In this document: piece by piece, positions 44,815 to 52,941 of the stretch
Position numbering within the stretch: the first letter of the stretch is position 1
Layout of the letters: each line of letters opens with the position of its first letter
Assembly (NCBI GenBank): GCA_002279825.1
Contig: NCCV01000003.1
Location: 615,643 to 679,642, forward strand
From: Sphingomonadales bacterium 12-68-11
GTDB lineage: Bacteria > Pseudomonadota > Alphaproteobacteria > Sphingomonadales > Sphingomonadaceae
DNA: 64,000 nucleotides
Direction of reading: 5' to 3'
Translations under genes and position numbers: made by a program
The notes under the pieces: generated by a model
The model's database searches: none
Told to the model about the DNA's origin: nothing
The model's input: the letters and a program-made list of their open reading frames with translations, nothing else

Positions 44815-45354
44815 TCAGAGATAGAGCTTCGGGTTGATCGCAATGCCGTGCTCGCGGCAGTGCTCCTCGTAGTGGTTCATCATCCACCATACGTCGGCGG
44901 TTTCGACCAGCACGGCGTTCTCGTCGTAGAACTCGATCGGGCCTTCCATCCAGCCGAACAGCTTCACGCCGTCGGGATGCTCGGTGACCAGCGTGTGGCT
45001 TTCGCCCGGCACTTCGAGGATCAGCCCGCCCGGCGTCGCCACCCAGTCGTATTCGAGGTAGCGGACGCTGCCCTCGAGCACGACCATGGTGATCGTGCCG
45101 CGGTGGAAGTGCGTGCCGATCGTGCCCGGGCCCTTCACCCACAGGATGTTCGAGAACAGGTTGCGCCGCACGTCGAAGCTCAGGTGCTTGATCGCCGCGG
45201 TCGGGCCGAACGGCACCCACGGGCTGTCATCGTCGCTCTGCGCGTCGATGTAGCGGCCGCCGGGGGAATACTTGGACACCAGGTCGCGGTAGGCGAACGG
45301 GACGTCGACGATTTCCTTCTTGGTCGACGGCGGGGCTTTCATCTGGGTGGCCAT
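44815..45354 (-). CDS. Cupin dioxygenase, 2,4'-dihydroxyacetophenone dioxygenase-like
   Basis: The 179-residue single-domain cupin has metal-ligand histidines His82 and His84 in GTIGTHFHRG and His120 in PGESHTLV, with RYLEYDWVATPGG between. This layout, including the YLExDW segment, is that of the 2,4'-dihydroxyacetophenone dioxygenase (DAD) family, which cleaves the side chain of hydroxyphenacyl alcohols to 4-hydroxybenzoate and formate. The real substrate is unproven. It is upstream of the SDR in the leftward cluster. Confidence 0.75.
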   Translation of the reverse strand: MATQMKAPPSTKKEIVDVPFAYRDLVSKYSPGGRYIDAQSDDDSPWVPFGPTAAIKHLSFDVRRNLFSNILWVKGPGTIGTHFHRGTITMVVLEGSVRYLEYDWVATPGGLILEVPGESHTLVTEHPDGVKLFGWMEGPIEFYDENAVLVETADVWWMMNHYEEHCREHGIAINPKLYL

Positions 45355-45431
45355 GTCGGTCTCTCTCCTCTGCGGGCGAGCGCGGACTCGCCTCTTGTCG
45401 CTGCCAGTCTAAGCCCAGCGCCGCGCCGCTG

Positions 45432-46697
45432 TCACGCGACCTGCGCCTCTAGGCCGCGCCGGGCGAGCGCGGCGGGGGCGGTTTCCCGCAGGAACATCGC
45501 CGCGATGCCGCTCGCGAGCGCCAGCGCCAGCAGCATCCACAGGAACGAATTGACCCCGAAGGTATCGTTGAGCCAGCCGGCGATTGGCGGGCCGAACACG
45601 CCGCCAAGAATCTCGCAGGCGCCCATCGCCAGCCCGAGCACGGTGGCGTGATGGAGCGGGCGGAAGCTTTCCGACGGGATCGTCGCCATGAAGATCGGGA
45701 AGATCCCGTTGACCGCCCAGCCGACGAAGAAGATCGCAGCCAGCGTGGTGGCCGGCCCGTCGAAATACATCGCCGCCAGCGGCCCGACCACCGAAAGGAA
45801 CGGCAGCACGACCATCACCGGCTTGCGCCCAATGTAGTCCGACACGCCGGAGATCAGGAACGCGTAGAGCGCCGCCGCGATGCCGAGCGAACCCATGATC
45901 CAGCTCGCGGTTATCTCGTCGTAGCCCTTGGTCTGGACGAGATATAGCGGCATGAACGCCCAGGTGGTGACGAAGTGCGCGACCATCAGCACGCCGACCA
46001 CCACGCAGACCCACATGTTGCGAACCTTGAGTGCCTGGCCGATCGTCATCGACTGTTCTTCGTGGCCGGCAGGCTTGGGCAGCGGCGCCGGCTCCTTGAG
46101 CAGGAACCACATGATCACCGCGCTGATGATCCCCGGCACTCCGGCGAGGTAGAACGCCTCGCGCCAGCCGAACGCCTCGGCGAAGGCGACCAGCACCACC
46201 GGCGCGGCGAAGCTGCCGAGCAGGTTGCTGCCAAGGTTCTGAGCCACGCCCTGCGCCAGGCCGCGCCGCTTGGGATCGACCTCGCTCGCCACCATCGCAT
46301 GGCTAATCGGCATCACGCCGCCCTCGGCCGCGCCCATCAGCAGCCGCGCGCCGAGCAGCAGCGCGAAGGTGGTCGCGAGCCCGGTCAGGAACGAGCACAG
46401 CGAGAACGCGATCGTGGCCATGATGAGCAGGATCTTGCGCTTGCTCAGCGAGTCCGAGAGGCGGCCATAGAAGAACGCCGCGATCGCCCAAGTGAAGCTA
46501 AGCCCGCCGGCGATGATGCCGATCTGCGTCTGCGACAGCCCCAGTTCTGGCTGGACCTGCGGCATCAGCACGTTGAGCGCCTGCCGGTCGAAGAACACGA
46601 TGCCGAAGTTCAGGCTCAGCAGGAAAACCAGCAGCATCTGGTAGCCGGCCGAGTTGTTCATCCAGTTGCCGTGCGCGGCTGAGGTGCTGGGCTGCAT
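45432..46697 (-). CDS. MFS transporter
   Basis: The 421-residue carrier has twelve hydrophobic segments. The first includes MLLVFLLSLNFGIVFFDRQA (about 20-39); the loop GRLSDSLSKRKIL is MFS signature A (about 78-90). ARLLMGAAEGGVMPISHAMV is typical of the anion:cation symporter branch (hexuronate or aromatic acid carriers). Its location inside the catabolic cluster suggests it imports the pathway substrate. It is separated by 57 bp from the VOC gene and 77 bp from the cupin gene. Confidence 0.86.
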   Translation of the reverse strand: MQPSTSAAHGNWMNNSAGYQMLLVFLLSLNFGIVFFDRQALNVLMPQVQPELGLSQTQIGIIAGGLSFTWAIAAFFYGRLSDSLSKRKILLIMATIAFSLCSFLTGLATTFALLLGARLLMGAAEGGVMPISHAMVASEVDPKRRGLAQGVAQNLGSNLLGSFAAPVVLVAFAEAFGWREAFYLAGVPGIISAVIMWFLLKEPAPLPKPAGHEEQSMTIGQALKVRNMWVCVVVGVLMVAHFVTTWAFMPLYLVQTKGYDEITASWIMGSLGIAAALYAFLISGVSDYIGRKPVMVVLPFLSVVGPLAAMYFDGPATTLAAIFFVGWAVNGIFPIFMATIPSESFRPLHHATVLGLAMGACEILGGVFGPPIAGWLNDTFGVNSFLWMLLALALASGIAAMFLRETAPAALARRGLEAQVA

Positions 46698-46754
46698 TGC
46701 GGTTCTCTCCCCTCCGCCCGCCGTGCGGTGCGGTTGTTATCGTTGTCGTGCCTG

Positions 46755-47300
46755 TCAGATGAAGCTGCGCACCGGGTCTGTGCCGTCCCAGCCGCGAGAC
46801 GCCTCCCAGAAGCGCGTGAAGGTGGCGTCCATGCCGGGCGTGACCGGCAGGAGTTCAAGGAAGCCGAACTGCGCGCCGGTGCCGTTGTCGAGATAGACCA
46901 CCTCGCCGCCGGTCGGCACAGCCGCGCGGAACGCTTCGGTGTACCCGCGCGACTGGTAGTCGAGGCTGTCGGCATCGACGTCGGCGCAGGCGATCCCGAG
47001 GTGGTGGAAGCCGTAACCGCGCAGCGCGATGGTTTCCTGGTACACCGACGGCGCCTGGTCGAGCGGCTGGATCAGTTCGATCAGCATGTGCCCGGCAAAG
47101 CCCATCGCGATCGTGATGTCGGCGCGCGATTCCTCGCCGCGGTATGTCTGGCCCGTAACCAGGAAGTGCGGCAGCACGAAGAACGGCCCGGCGCGCATGT
47201 CCGCCACCCAGCGGCGCACCGCCAGTTGCAGGTCCGGCACCACGAAAGCGGTCTGCGCCACGCCCCCCAGCGGCTGGCCGTAACCGAGCTCAGCAGTCAT
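46755..47300 (-). CDS. VOC (glyoxalase/dioxygenase) family protein
   Basis: The product from ATG 47300, preceded by GGGAGGGTGG, is 181 residues. It shows paired beta-alpha-beta-beta-beta modules with VAQTAFVVPDLQLAVRRWVA (about 13-32) and GFHHLGIACADVDADSLDY (about 94-112). Putative metal ligands are His96/97 and Glu in FGFLELLPV. VOC proteins include isomerases, lyases and dioxygenases, and the reaction here is unknown. It is the first gene of the leftward cluster and is divergent from the aldolase gene. Confidence 0.82.
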   Translation of the reverse strand: MTAELGYGQPLGGVAQTAFVVPDLQLAVRRWVADMRAGPFFVLPHFLVTGQTYRGEESRADITIAMGFAGHMLIELIQPLDQAPSVYQETIALRGYGFHHLGIACADVDADSLDYQSRGYTEAFRAAVPTGGEVVYLDNGTGAQFGFLELLPVTPGMDATFTRFWEASRGWDGTDPVRSFI

Positions 47301-47465
47301 CCACCCTCCCGAAATCCGGCCGCTTGACCGGCTCTGGCCGCATGGCTCGCCAATCGGCGCGACAAAGTCAATGAAGCGGTGCGTTTGCTCCATCTGATGA
47401 GGCAGGCCGGGCATGATTTGAACTGCGCCGCCCGCGTGCTAGCGTGCCCTCGAGAGGAACGCACA

Positions 47466-48221
47466 ATGGCCACCCAGCTCAGGCGCAATTCGACATGCAG
47501 CGAGGCGGAGTGGACCGCGCGGCAGGAGCTCGCGGCGTGCTACCGCATCTTCGACATGCTCGGCTGGTCGGAATCGATCTACAACCACATCAGCGTGCGC
47601 GTGCCGGGCGAGGAGACGTTCCTGATCAACCCGTTCGGCCTGCTCTGGTCCGAAGTCACCGCCAGCAACCTGATCAAGATCGACAGCGAGGGCAACAAGC
47701 TGTGCAACAGCCCGCACCCGGTCAACCTGGCCGGGTTTACCCAGCACAGCCTGTTCCACCGGCACATCGACTGGGCGCACGCCATCGTCCACACGCACAC
47801 GCCCGACACGATGGCCGTCTGCTCGAGCGCGCAGGGGCTGACCCCGACCAACTTCTACGCCTGCTTTTTCGACGGGGCGGTCGGCTATCACGATTTCGAG
47901 GGCATCACGGTGCGCGCCGAAGAGGGCGAGCGGCTGCTTGAGAACCTCGGCCAGAACCGCGTGCTGATGCTGCGCAACCACGGCCCGGTGGTGCTCGGCG
48001 CGACGCTCTACGAGATGTTCCTCAATTACTACATGCTCCAGCGCGCCTGCGAGATCCAGGTCAAGACCGCCGCACTGGGTGGCGCGATCACGGTCCCGCC
48101 CGAAGTCGTGGCGGTGCACCAGCGCGACCGCGACCTGATGCTGGTCAAGGACTTCGGCCGGGTCGATTTCGAGGCCTGGGTGCGCAAGCTCGATTCGGTC
48201 GACCGGAGCTGGCGCGAATGA
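47466..48221 (+). CDS. Class II aldolase/adducin family protein
   Basis: The 251-residue product from ATG 47466 (AGAGGA upstream) is of the fuculose-aldolase/adducin family. Motifs are YNHISVRVPGEETFLINPFG (about 38-57), the zinc histidines in AIVHTHTPDTMAV (about 106-118) and RNHGPVVLGATLYEMF (about 173-188). Members are aldolases, decarboxylases or dehydratases acting on hydroxy-keto compounds. It is divergent from the VOC gene across 165 bp, and its stop overlaps the following zinc-ribbon gene by 4 bp. Confidence 0.88.
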   Translation: MATQLRRNSTCSEAEWTARQELAACYRIFDMLGWSESIYNHISVRVPGEETFLINPFGLLWSEVTASNLIKIDSEGNKLCNSPHPVNLAGFTQHSLFHRHIDWAHAIVHTHTPDTMAVCSSAQGLTPTNFYACFFDGAVGYHDFEGITVRAEEGERLLENLGQNRVLMLRNHGPVVLGATLYEMFLNYYMLQRACEIQVKTAALGGAITVPPEVVAVHQRDRDLMLVKDFGRVDFEAWVRKLDSVDRSWRE

Positions 48222-48430
48222 GCAAGTCGTGCGGCAAGTGCGGCGGCCGCATGGATCAGGGGATCCTGCTCGAACTCAAGGACGGTAACCAGAAGGCGAT
48301 CACGGAATGGGTCGAAGGCGCGCCCGACAAGAAGTGGTGGGGCCTGAGCATTCGCGGCAAGCGCCGGCTGACGGTCGAAAGCTGGCGCTGCGGCCGATGC
48401 GGCTACCTCGAGAGCTACGCACCAGGATGA
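48218..48430 (+). CDS. Small zinc-ribbon protein
   Basis: The 70-residue product has two CxxC pairs: CGKCGG at about 5-10 and CGRCGY at about 58-63, forming a zinc ribbon. The centre is Lys/Trp-rich (DKKWWGLSIRGKRRL). It resembles small DUF6487-type zinc ribbons from memory. The ATG overlaps the aldolase stop in ATGA, so it is cotranslated with the aldolase. A nucleic-acid or protein-binding role is possible but not shown. Confidence 0.72.
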   Translation: MSKSCGKCGGRMDQGILLELKDGNQKAITEWVEGAPDKKWWGLSIRGKRRLTVESWRCGRCGYLESYAPG

Positions 48431-48447
48431 GGAACGTCTGCCCCGTT

Positions 48448-48530
48448 CGTCATTGCGAGCGCAGCGAAGCAATCCAGGGCCGCTCGACCGCGCCCTCGAT
48501 TGCCGCGGGGCTGCGCCCCTCGCAATGATA
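48448..48530. repeat. REP-like imperfect palindrome, copy B
   Basis: The sequence begins CGTCATTGCGAGCG and ends GCCCCTCGCAATGA, with AGCGAAGCAATCCAGGGCCG in the left half. It matches copy A at 18126-18210 in sequence, length and orientation. It separates the aldolase/zinc-ribbon pair from the iron-flavin island. Confidence 0.75.
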
Positions 48531-48541
48531 AAGAAGGCAGC

Positions 48542-49081
48542 ATGACCGATCTCACCGTCAACGACCGGCCGGTCCGCTTCGAGATGGACCCGCAGACCCC
48601 CTTGCTGTGGGCGCTGCGCGATGCGGCCAATCTGACCGGCACCAAGTACGGCTGCGGTGTGGGGGATTGCGGCGCGTGCATGGTGCTGATCGACGGCGCC
48701 GCATTGCGGAGTTGTCTGGTCACACTGGCCGAGGCCGAGGGGCGCGTGGTCACGACGATCGAAGGCCTGTCGCGCGACCGCTCGCACCCGGTGCAGCAGG
48801 CGCTGGTCGCCGAGCAGGCGATTCAGTGCGGGTTCTGCACGCCCGGCATCGCCATCGCCGCGGCGGCATTGCTGGCGCGAAATGCCGATCCGTCCGAGGC
48901 CGAGATCAAAGCCGCGATTCGCAACTTATGCCGCTGCGGGGTCTACCCGCGGCTGGTGCGCGCGATCCAGCGCGCCGGGCGCGTGGCACGCCGCGCGGAG
49001 CGGATCAGCGCCGCCCCGTCGCCCGGCATTACCGCCGAAGATGCGGCCGCGGCGGTGCCGGCGCTGCGTGCCGATCCCTAG
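48542..49081 (+). CDS. 2Fe-2S subunit of the xanthine oxidase family (IorA-like), orphan
   Basis: From ATG 48542 the product is 179 residues. A plant-type 2Fe-2S site (YGCGVGDCGACMV, about 38-50, plus RSC) and a second helical 2Fe-2S site (QCGFCTPG, about 97-104, and NLCRCGVYPR) match the small subunit of isoquinoline 1-oxidoreductase and related molybdenum hydroxylases. Such proteins deliver electrons from a molybdopterin subunit, but no large subunit gene is adjacent. The C-terminal 30 residues are Ala/Arg-rich. It may partner with a subunit encoded elsewhere. Confidence 0.85.
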   Translation: MTDLTVNDRPVRFEMDPQTPLLWALRDAANLTGTKYGCGVGDCGACMVLIDGAALRSCLVTLAEAEGRVVTTIEGLSRDRSHPVQQALVAEQAIQCGFCTPGIAIAAAALLARNADPSEAEIKAAIRNLCRCGVYPRLVRAIQRAGRVARRAERISAAPSPGITAEDAAAAVPALRADP

Positions 49082-49120
49082 CCGCGTTTCGCGGGGCGCG
49101 CCCGCAGATGCCAATTGAAA

Positions 49121-49139
49121 TTGCGAATCGTTCGCGTTA
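49121..49139. promoter_or_regulatory. Fur-like box before the PepSY gene
   Basis: The core TGCGAATCGTTCGCG (49122-49136) is a near-perfect inverted repeat and matches the two boxes before the TonB receptor (TGAGAATGGTTCGCA, TGCGAGTTGTTCGCA). It lies where in-frame starts upstream of ATG 49175 would fall, which argues for the ATG at 49175. Confidence 0.6.
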
Positions 49140-49174
49140 TGCGCGGCGGGACACTGTTCGAGACTCCCCGCCTG

Positions 49175-49819
49175 ATGCATGGTTCCGTACCGACTGCCGC
49201 CGCCCGCAAGCGCAGCCGCAAGGCCTTCTGGCTGAAGCAGCTGCACACCTGGCATTGGATGAGCTCGGCGATCAGTCTGGTTGGACTGCTGCTGTTCGCG
49301 ATCACCGGGTTCACGCTCAATCATGCCGGCGAGATCGAGGCCAGCCCGGTCGTGACCACCGGCGAGGCACAGCTGCCGGCCCCGCTGCTGGCGCAAATCG
49401 CGCCCACCGACGAAACCGAATCCAAGAAGCCCCTGCCCGCCCCGATCGCGAGCTGGATCGAAGCCGAGACCGGATTCTACGCCGGCGGCGAGGCCGAATG
49501 GTCGCCCGACGAGATCTACATGCCGCTGCCGCGCCCCGGCGGCGACGGCTGGTTTGCGATCGACCGGGCGAGCGGGGCGATCACCCACGAGGAGACTAGC
49601 CGCGGCTGGATCGCCTACCTCAACGACCTCCACAAGGGCCGCAATGCGGGCACGCCGTGGAAGTGGTTCATCGATGTGTTCGTGTTTGCCTGCGTGGTGT
49701 TCTCACTGACCGGGCTGGTGCTGCTCCAGCTCCATTCGAAGAACCGTCGCAGCACCTGGCCGCTCGTCTTCGCCGGGCTGGCGATCCCGGCGGCGATCGC
49801 GATTTTCCTGATTCACTAA
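49175..49819 (+). CDS. PepSY-associated transmembrane protein
   Basis: ATG 49175 gives 214 residues; TTG 49115 and ATG 49139 in the same frame overlap the Fur-like box. Three membrane segments are visible: about 30-49 (SAISLVGLLLFAITGFTLNH), near 168-187 (VFVFACVVFSLTGLVLLQL) and at the C-terminus. His residues in LHTWHW and near each helix end could ligate haem. The periplasmic part has a PepSY-like IEAETGFYAGGEAEW segment. Such proteins reduce periplasmic flavins or iron chelates in other systems. It is followed by DUF2271. Confidence 0.82.
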   Translation: MHGSVPTAAARKRSRKAFWLKQLHTWHWMSSAISLVGLLLFAITGFTLNHAGEIEASPVVTTGEAQLPAPLLAQIAPTDETESKKPLPAPIASWIEAETGFYAGGEAEWSPDEIYMPLPRPGGDGWFAIDRASGAITHEETSRGWIAYLNDLHKGRNAGTPWKWFIDVFVFACVVFSLTGLVLLQLHSKNRRSTWPLVFAGLAIPAAIAIFLIH

Positions 49820-49830
49820 AGGACCGCTTG

Positions 49831-50358
49831 ATGACGCAGTTTCGATTGACCGGAATGACCGTGGCCGCGCTGGGAACCGGCGTGCTGCTGCCGGCCGGTG
49901 CTGCCGCGCAGACCATGGACCTGACAGTGGCGATCCCGCGCCTGTCGGTCGCCGAGTACCACAACCCTTACGTCGCGATCTGGCTGCAGCAGGACGGCGC
50001 GCCGGCGCGCACGCTGGCGGTGTGGTACGATCTCGACAACCGCGAGGGCGGCACTAAATGGCTCAACGAAGTGCGCCAGTGGTGGCGCGCCTCGGGCCGC
50101 TCGCTGCGCCTGCCGGCAAGCGGCGTGTCCGGCGCCACCCGCGCGCCGGGTTCGCACCGCGTCAGCTTCACCGCCGGGCGCGGCGGGATGCCGGCGCTCG
50201 CGCCCGGCCAGTACACGCTGGTGGTCGAAGCCTCGCGCGAGGTCGGCGGCCGCGAGCAGCTGCGGCTGCCGTTCACCTGGAACGGCACTGCGGTCGCCAA
50301 TGCCCGCGCGCAAGGCCGCAGCGAGCTCGGCCTTGTCACGCTGTCCGTCAAACGCTGA
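49831..50358 (+). CDS. DUF2271 periplasmic protein with SGAT flavinylation motif
   Basis: From ATG 49831, preceded by AAAGGA, the product is 175 residues with a signal peptide (cleavage near AAAQT, 24-28). The mature domain is DUF2271 (LTVAIPRLSVAEYHNPYVAI; TLAVWYDLDNREGGTKWLNE). Residues 100-103 read SGAT within VSGATRAPG; ApbE attaches FMN to the Thr of [S/T]GAT motifs, so Thr103 is a candidate site. apbE lies two genes downstream in the same direction. Confidence 0.85.
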   Translation: MTQFRLTGMTVAALGTGVLLPAGAAAQTMDLTVAIPRLSVAEYHNPYVAIWLQQDGAPARTLAVWYDLDNREGGTKWLNEVRQWWRASGRSLRLPASGVSGATRAPGSHRVSFTAGRGGMPALAPGQYTLVVEASREVGGREQLRLPFTWNGTAVANARAQGRSELGLVTLSVKR

Positions 50359-50391
50359 TCCCTCCACACTGATCTTCGAGGAGTTAATCCG

Positions 50392-51228
50392 ATGATCCAA
50401 TCCCGCCTGTTCAAGCTTGCTCTGGCCGGCACGGTGCTCGCCGCCCTGCCCACGACCGCCCAGGCGCACCGCCAGTGGATGACCGCGTCATCGACCGTGG
50501 TCTCGGGCGAGAACAACTGGGTGACGGTCGATGCCGCCGCCTCGAACGACCTGTTCTACATCGACCACCGCCCCCTGTCGGCCAAACCGACCGTGACGAC
50601 TCCCGACGGGGAAACGATCGAGGTCGCCAACCATGCGGTCGGCCAGATGCGCGCGACGTTCGACGTGCACCTGCAGAAGCAGGGCACCTACCGCGTGGCG
50701 ATCGTCAACCAGGGCGTGATCGGCACTTACAAGCAGGGCGGCGAGACCAAGACCCTGCCGCGCGGCACCACCCGCGCCAACCTCGCCGAGCGCATCCCGG
50801 CAGACGCCACCGACGTAGTCACCGCCGACAACGTCTCGCGCAACGAGATCTACATCACCCAGGGCGCCCCGACCGAGGATATCTTCAAGCCGACCGGCGC
50901 CGGGATCGAACTGGTGCCGATGACTCACCCCAACGATCTCTATGCCGGCGAGTCCGCGACTTTCCAGTTCCTGCGCGAAGGCAAGCCGACCGAAGGCCTG
51001 ACGGTAACCGCGATCCCCGGCGGGATCCGCTACCGCGACGCGCTTCAGGACATGAACCTCAAGACCGACGGTGAAGGCAAAGTCGAGATCACCTGGCCCG
51101 AGCCGGGGCTCTATTGGGTCAACGTCACAGAAGGCGGCGATGAGGATGAGGACGAACGGCCGGCCCCCGGCGGCCCGCCGCGCGGGCGGATGAGCTACGT
51201 AACCGTGGTCGAAGTGCTCGCCTCCTGA
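50392..51228 (+). CDS. DUF4198 periplasmic protein
   Basis: The 278-residue product has a signal peptide ending AQA (23-25). The mature protein would begin with His26 (HRQWM), as in several metal-binding DUF4198/histidine-brace proteins. The rest is two beta domains (VTTPDGETIEVANHAVGQMR; SATFQFLREGKPTEGLTVTA) and an acidic loop near EGGDEDEDERP. DUF4198 is linked to transition-metal uptake by context in many genomes. It sits between DUF2271 and apbE. Confidence 0.85.
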   Translation: MIQSRLFKLALAGTVLAALPTTAQAHRQWMTASSTVVSGENNWVTVDAAASNDLFYIDHRPLSAKPTVTTPDGETIEVANHAVGQMRATFDVHLQKQGTYRVAIVNQGVIGTYKQGGETKTLPRGTTRANLAERIPADATDVVTADNVSRNEIYITQGAPTEDIFKPTGAGIELVPMTHPNDLYAGESATFQFLREGKPTEGLTVTAIPGGIRYRDALQDMNLKTDGEGKVEITWPEPGLYWVNVTEGGDEDEDERPAPGGPPRGRMSYVTVVEVLAS

Positions 51229-51314
51229 GGATAGCGATCCCCGCGGCGCTATCCCCGGCGGCGTTCGAGCGCCGCCGGGCCGGCGCGATCGTCGCCGAGT
51301 TCGGCGGCGAGACA

Positions 51315-52196
51315 ATGGGTACGGCCTGGTCGGTGCAAGCGGTCGATCCGCCTGCCGATCTGCGGCTTGCGGTCGAGGCGGTTCTCAGCCGCATCGTCGC
51401 GCAGATGAGCCAGTGGGAGCCGGAGTCTGCCCTCACCCGCTTCAACCGCGCCGCGCCAGGCGTGTGGCAGGCCCTGCCGGTCGAGCTGTCGCGCGTGCTG
51501 GCAGCAGGGCTGAAAGTCGCCGAGGCGAGCAGCGGCGCGTTCGACCCTGCAATGGGCGCGCTCGCTGACCTGTGGGGCTTCGGTCCGCCCGGTCCGCAGC
51601 CGGTCCCCGCTGCTCCGGCCATCGCACAGGCGCGCGTCGGCTATGTCGAGCACCAGGCCGGGTTGCTTCGCGCGCGGCGCTTCGGCGTGGCGGCGCTCGA
51701 TTTCTCCGGCATTGCCAAGGGCTATGCAGTCGATGCTGTCGCCGCTCGGCTGCGCGCGATGGGCGTCGCGGACTTTCTTATGGAGATCGGCGGCGAGTTC
51801 GTCGGCGCGGGCATCCGGCCCGACGGGCAGCCGTGGTGGATCGACGTGGAGCCGGTCCCCGGCGCCGCGCTTGAGCCGCTACGGGTGGCGCTGCACGGCC
51901 TGGCGATTGCGACTTCGGGCGACTACCGCCGGCACTTCAGCGCCCACGGCCAGCGCTACGCCCACACGCTCGACCCGCGCACCGGCGCGCCGCTGGACAA
52001 CGGTGTCGCCTCGGTCGCCGTACTGCAGACGGAATGCATGCTGGCCGACGCCTGGGCTACCGCGCTGACCGTGTCTGGGCCGGAGGTCGGGCTCGCCACC
52101 GCCGTGCGCGAGGGGCTGGCAATGCACATGGTGGTTCGCGAAGGTGCGGGGTTTCGCGAGGTCCTGTCGCCTGCGCTGGCGGCGATGCTCGGCTAA
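51315..52196 (+). CDS. apbE: FAD:protein FMN transferase
   Basis: ApbE covalently attaches FMN from FAD to threonine of extracytoplasmic proteins. The 293-residue product shows [10 protein letters not shown] at its start, [19 protein letters not shown] (about 132-150), [15 protein letters not shown] and [10 protein letters not shown] with [11 protein letters not shown] (about 215-225). The only standard start is ATG 51315, which lies inside the conserved GGxTMGT segment. Uninterrupted coding-like sequence (AAFERRRAG, VAEFGGET) continues upstream to CTG 51225, which overlaps the DUF4198 stop. The true start may be a non-standard codon upstream. It overlaps piuC at the 3' end. Confidence 0.88.
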   Translation: MGTAWSVQAVDPPADLRLAVEAVLSRIVAQMSQWEPESALTRFNRAAPGVWQALPVELSRVLAAGLKVAEASSGAFDPAMGALADLWGFGPPGPQPVPAAPAIAQARVGYVEHQAGLLRARRFGVAALDFSGIAKGYAVDAVAARLRAMGVADFLMEIGGEFVGAGIRPDGQPWWIDVEPVPGAALEPLRVALHGLAIATSGDYRRHFSAHGQRYAHTLDPRTGAPLDNGVASVAVLQTECMLADAWATALTVSGPEVGLATAVREGLAMHMVVREGAGFREVLSPALAAMLG

Positions 52197-52876
52197 GCGT
52201 CCGCCCAATGGCGCAGCAGGTTGTGGTACACGCCGGTCAGTTCGATCACGGAACGGTCGGCGCCGCCGAGTTCGCCGGTCAGCCGCTGCACCGAGCGGTC
52301 GAGATCGAACAGGATGCGCCGCGCGCCGTCATCGCGGACCATCGATTGCAGCCAGAAGAAGCTCGCCACGCGCATCCCGCGCGTCACCGGAGTGACATGG
52401 TGCAGGCTCGACGAGGCATAGAGCACCGCGTGTCCGGCCGGGAGCTTGACCCGCTGGACCCCGAAGTGATCCTCGACCACCAGCTCGCCGCCTTCGTAGG
52501 CAGCCGGATCTTCGAGAAACACCGTCATCGACAGATCGCTGCGGATCCGGAACTCGGTACCGCGCTGGATGCGGATCGCGTTGTCGATATGGGTACCGAA
52601 CGCCTGCCCCTCGCCATAGCGGTTGAACAGCGGCGGGAACACCTTGAGCGGTAGCGCGGCGGCGAAGAACAGCGGCGAGCGGCCGAGCGCCTCGAGCACG
52701 ATCGCCCCCGCCTGCTTGGCTGCGGCACTGCCCTCGGGCAACTGCTCGTTGTGCTTGGCCAGCGCCGACTGGTGGCCCGAGGTGACATTGCCGTCGACCC
52801 ATTCGGCACCGTCGATCACCGCACGCACGCGCGCCACGCCGGCGGCATCGAGGACATCGGGGATCGCCAAGAGCAT
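52193..52876 (-). CDS. piuC: Fe(II)/2-oxoglutarate dioxygenase PiuC (PKHD-type hydroxylase)
   Basis: From ATG 52876 the product is 227 residues, matching PiuC/YbiX length (226). The Fe(II) facial triad is His96-x-Asp98 in GTHIDNA and His159 in SLHHVTP, with the 2-oxoglutarate Arg in TPVTRGMR (about 162-169). The family opens with [11 protein letters not shown]. PiuC genes are regularly next to iron-regulated TonB receptors, as here. It overlaps apbE by 4 bp tail to tail and follows the receptor gene by 65 bp. Confidence 0.93.
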   Translation of the reverse strand: MLLAIPDVLDAAGVARVRAVIDGAEWVDGNVTSGHQSALAKHNEQLPEGSAAAKQAGAIVLEALGRSPLFFAAALPLKVFPPLFNRYGEGQAFGTHIDNAIRIQRGTEFRIRSDLSMTVFLEDPAAYEGGELVVEDHFGVQRVKLPAGHAVLYASSSLHHVTPVTRGMRVASFFWLQSMVRDDGARRILFDLDRSVQRLTGELGGADRSVIELTGVYHNLLRHWADA

Positions 52877-52941
52877 CGCGGGTCTCCGATAGGGGGGATC
52901 GGGGGCGCGGGCAACGGACCCGAAGGCCCGTTGCCCGCCCG

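Noticed and set aside
49555..49590. SGAIT in the PepSY protein as a flavinylation site
   Set aside because: It lacks the SGAT order needed by ApbE; the DUF2271 protein carries the proper motif.
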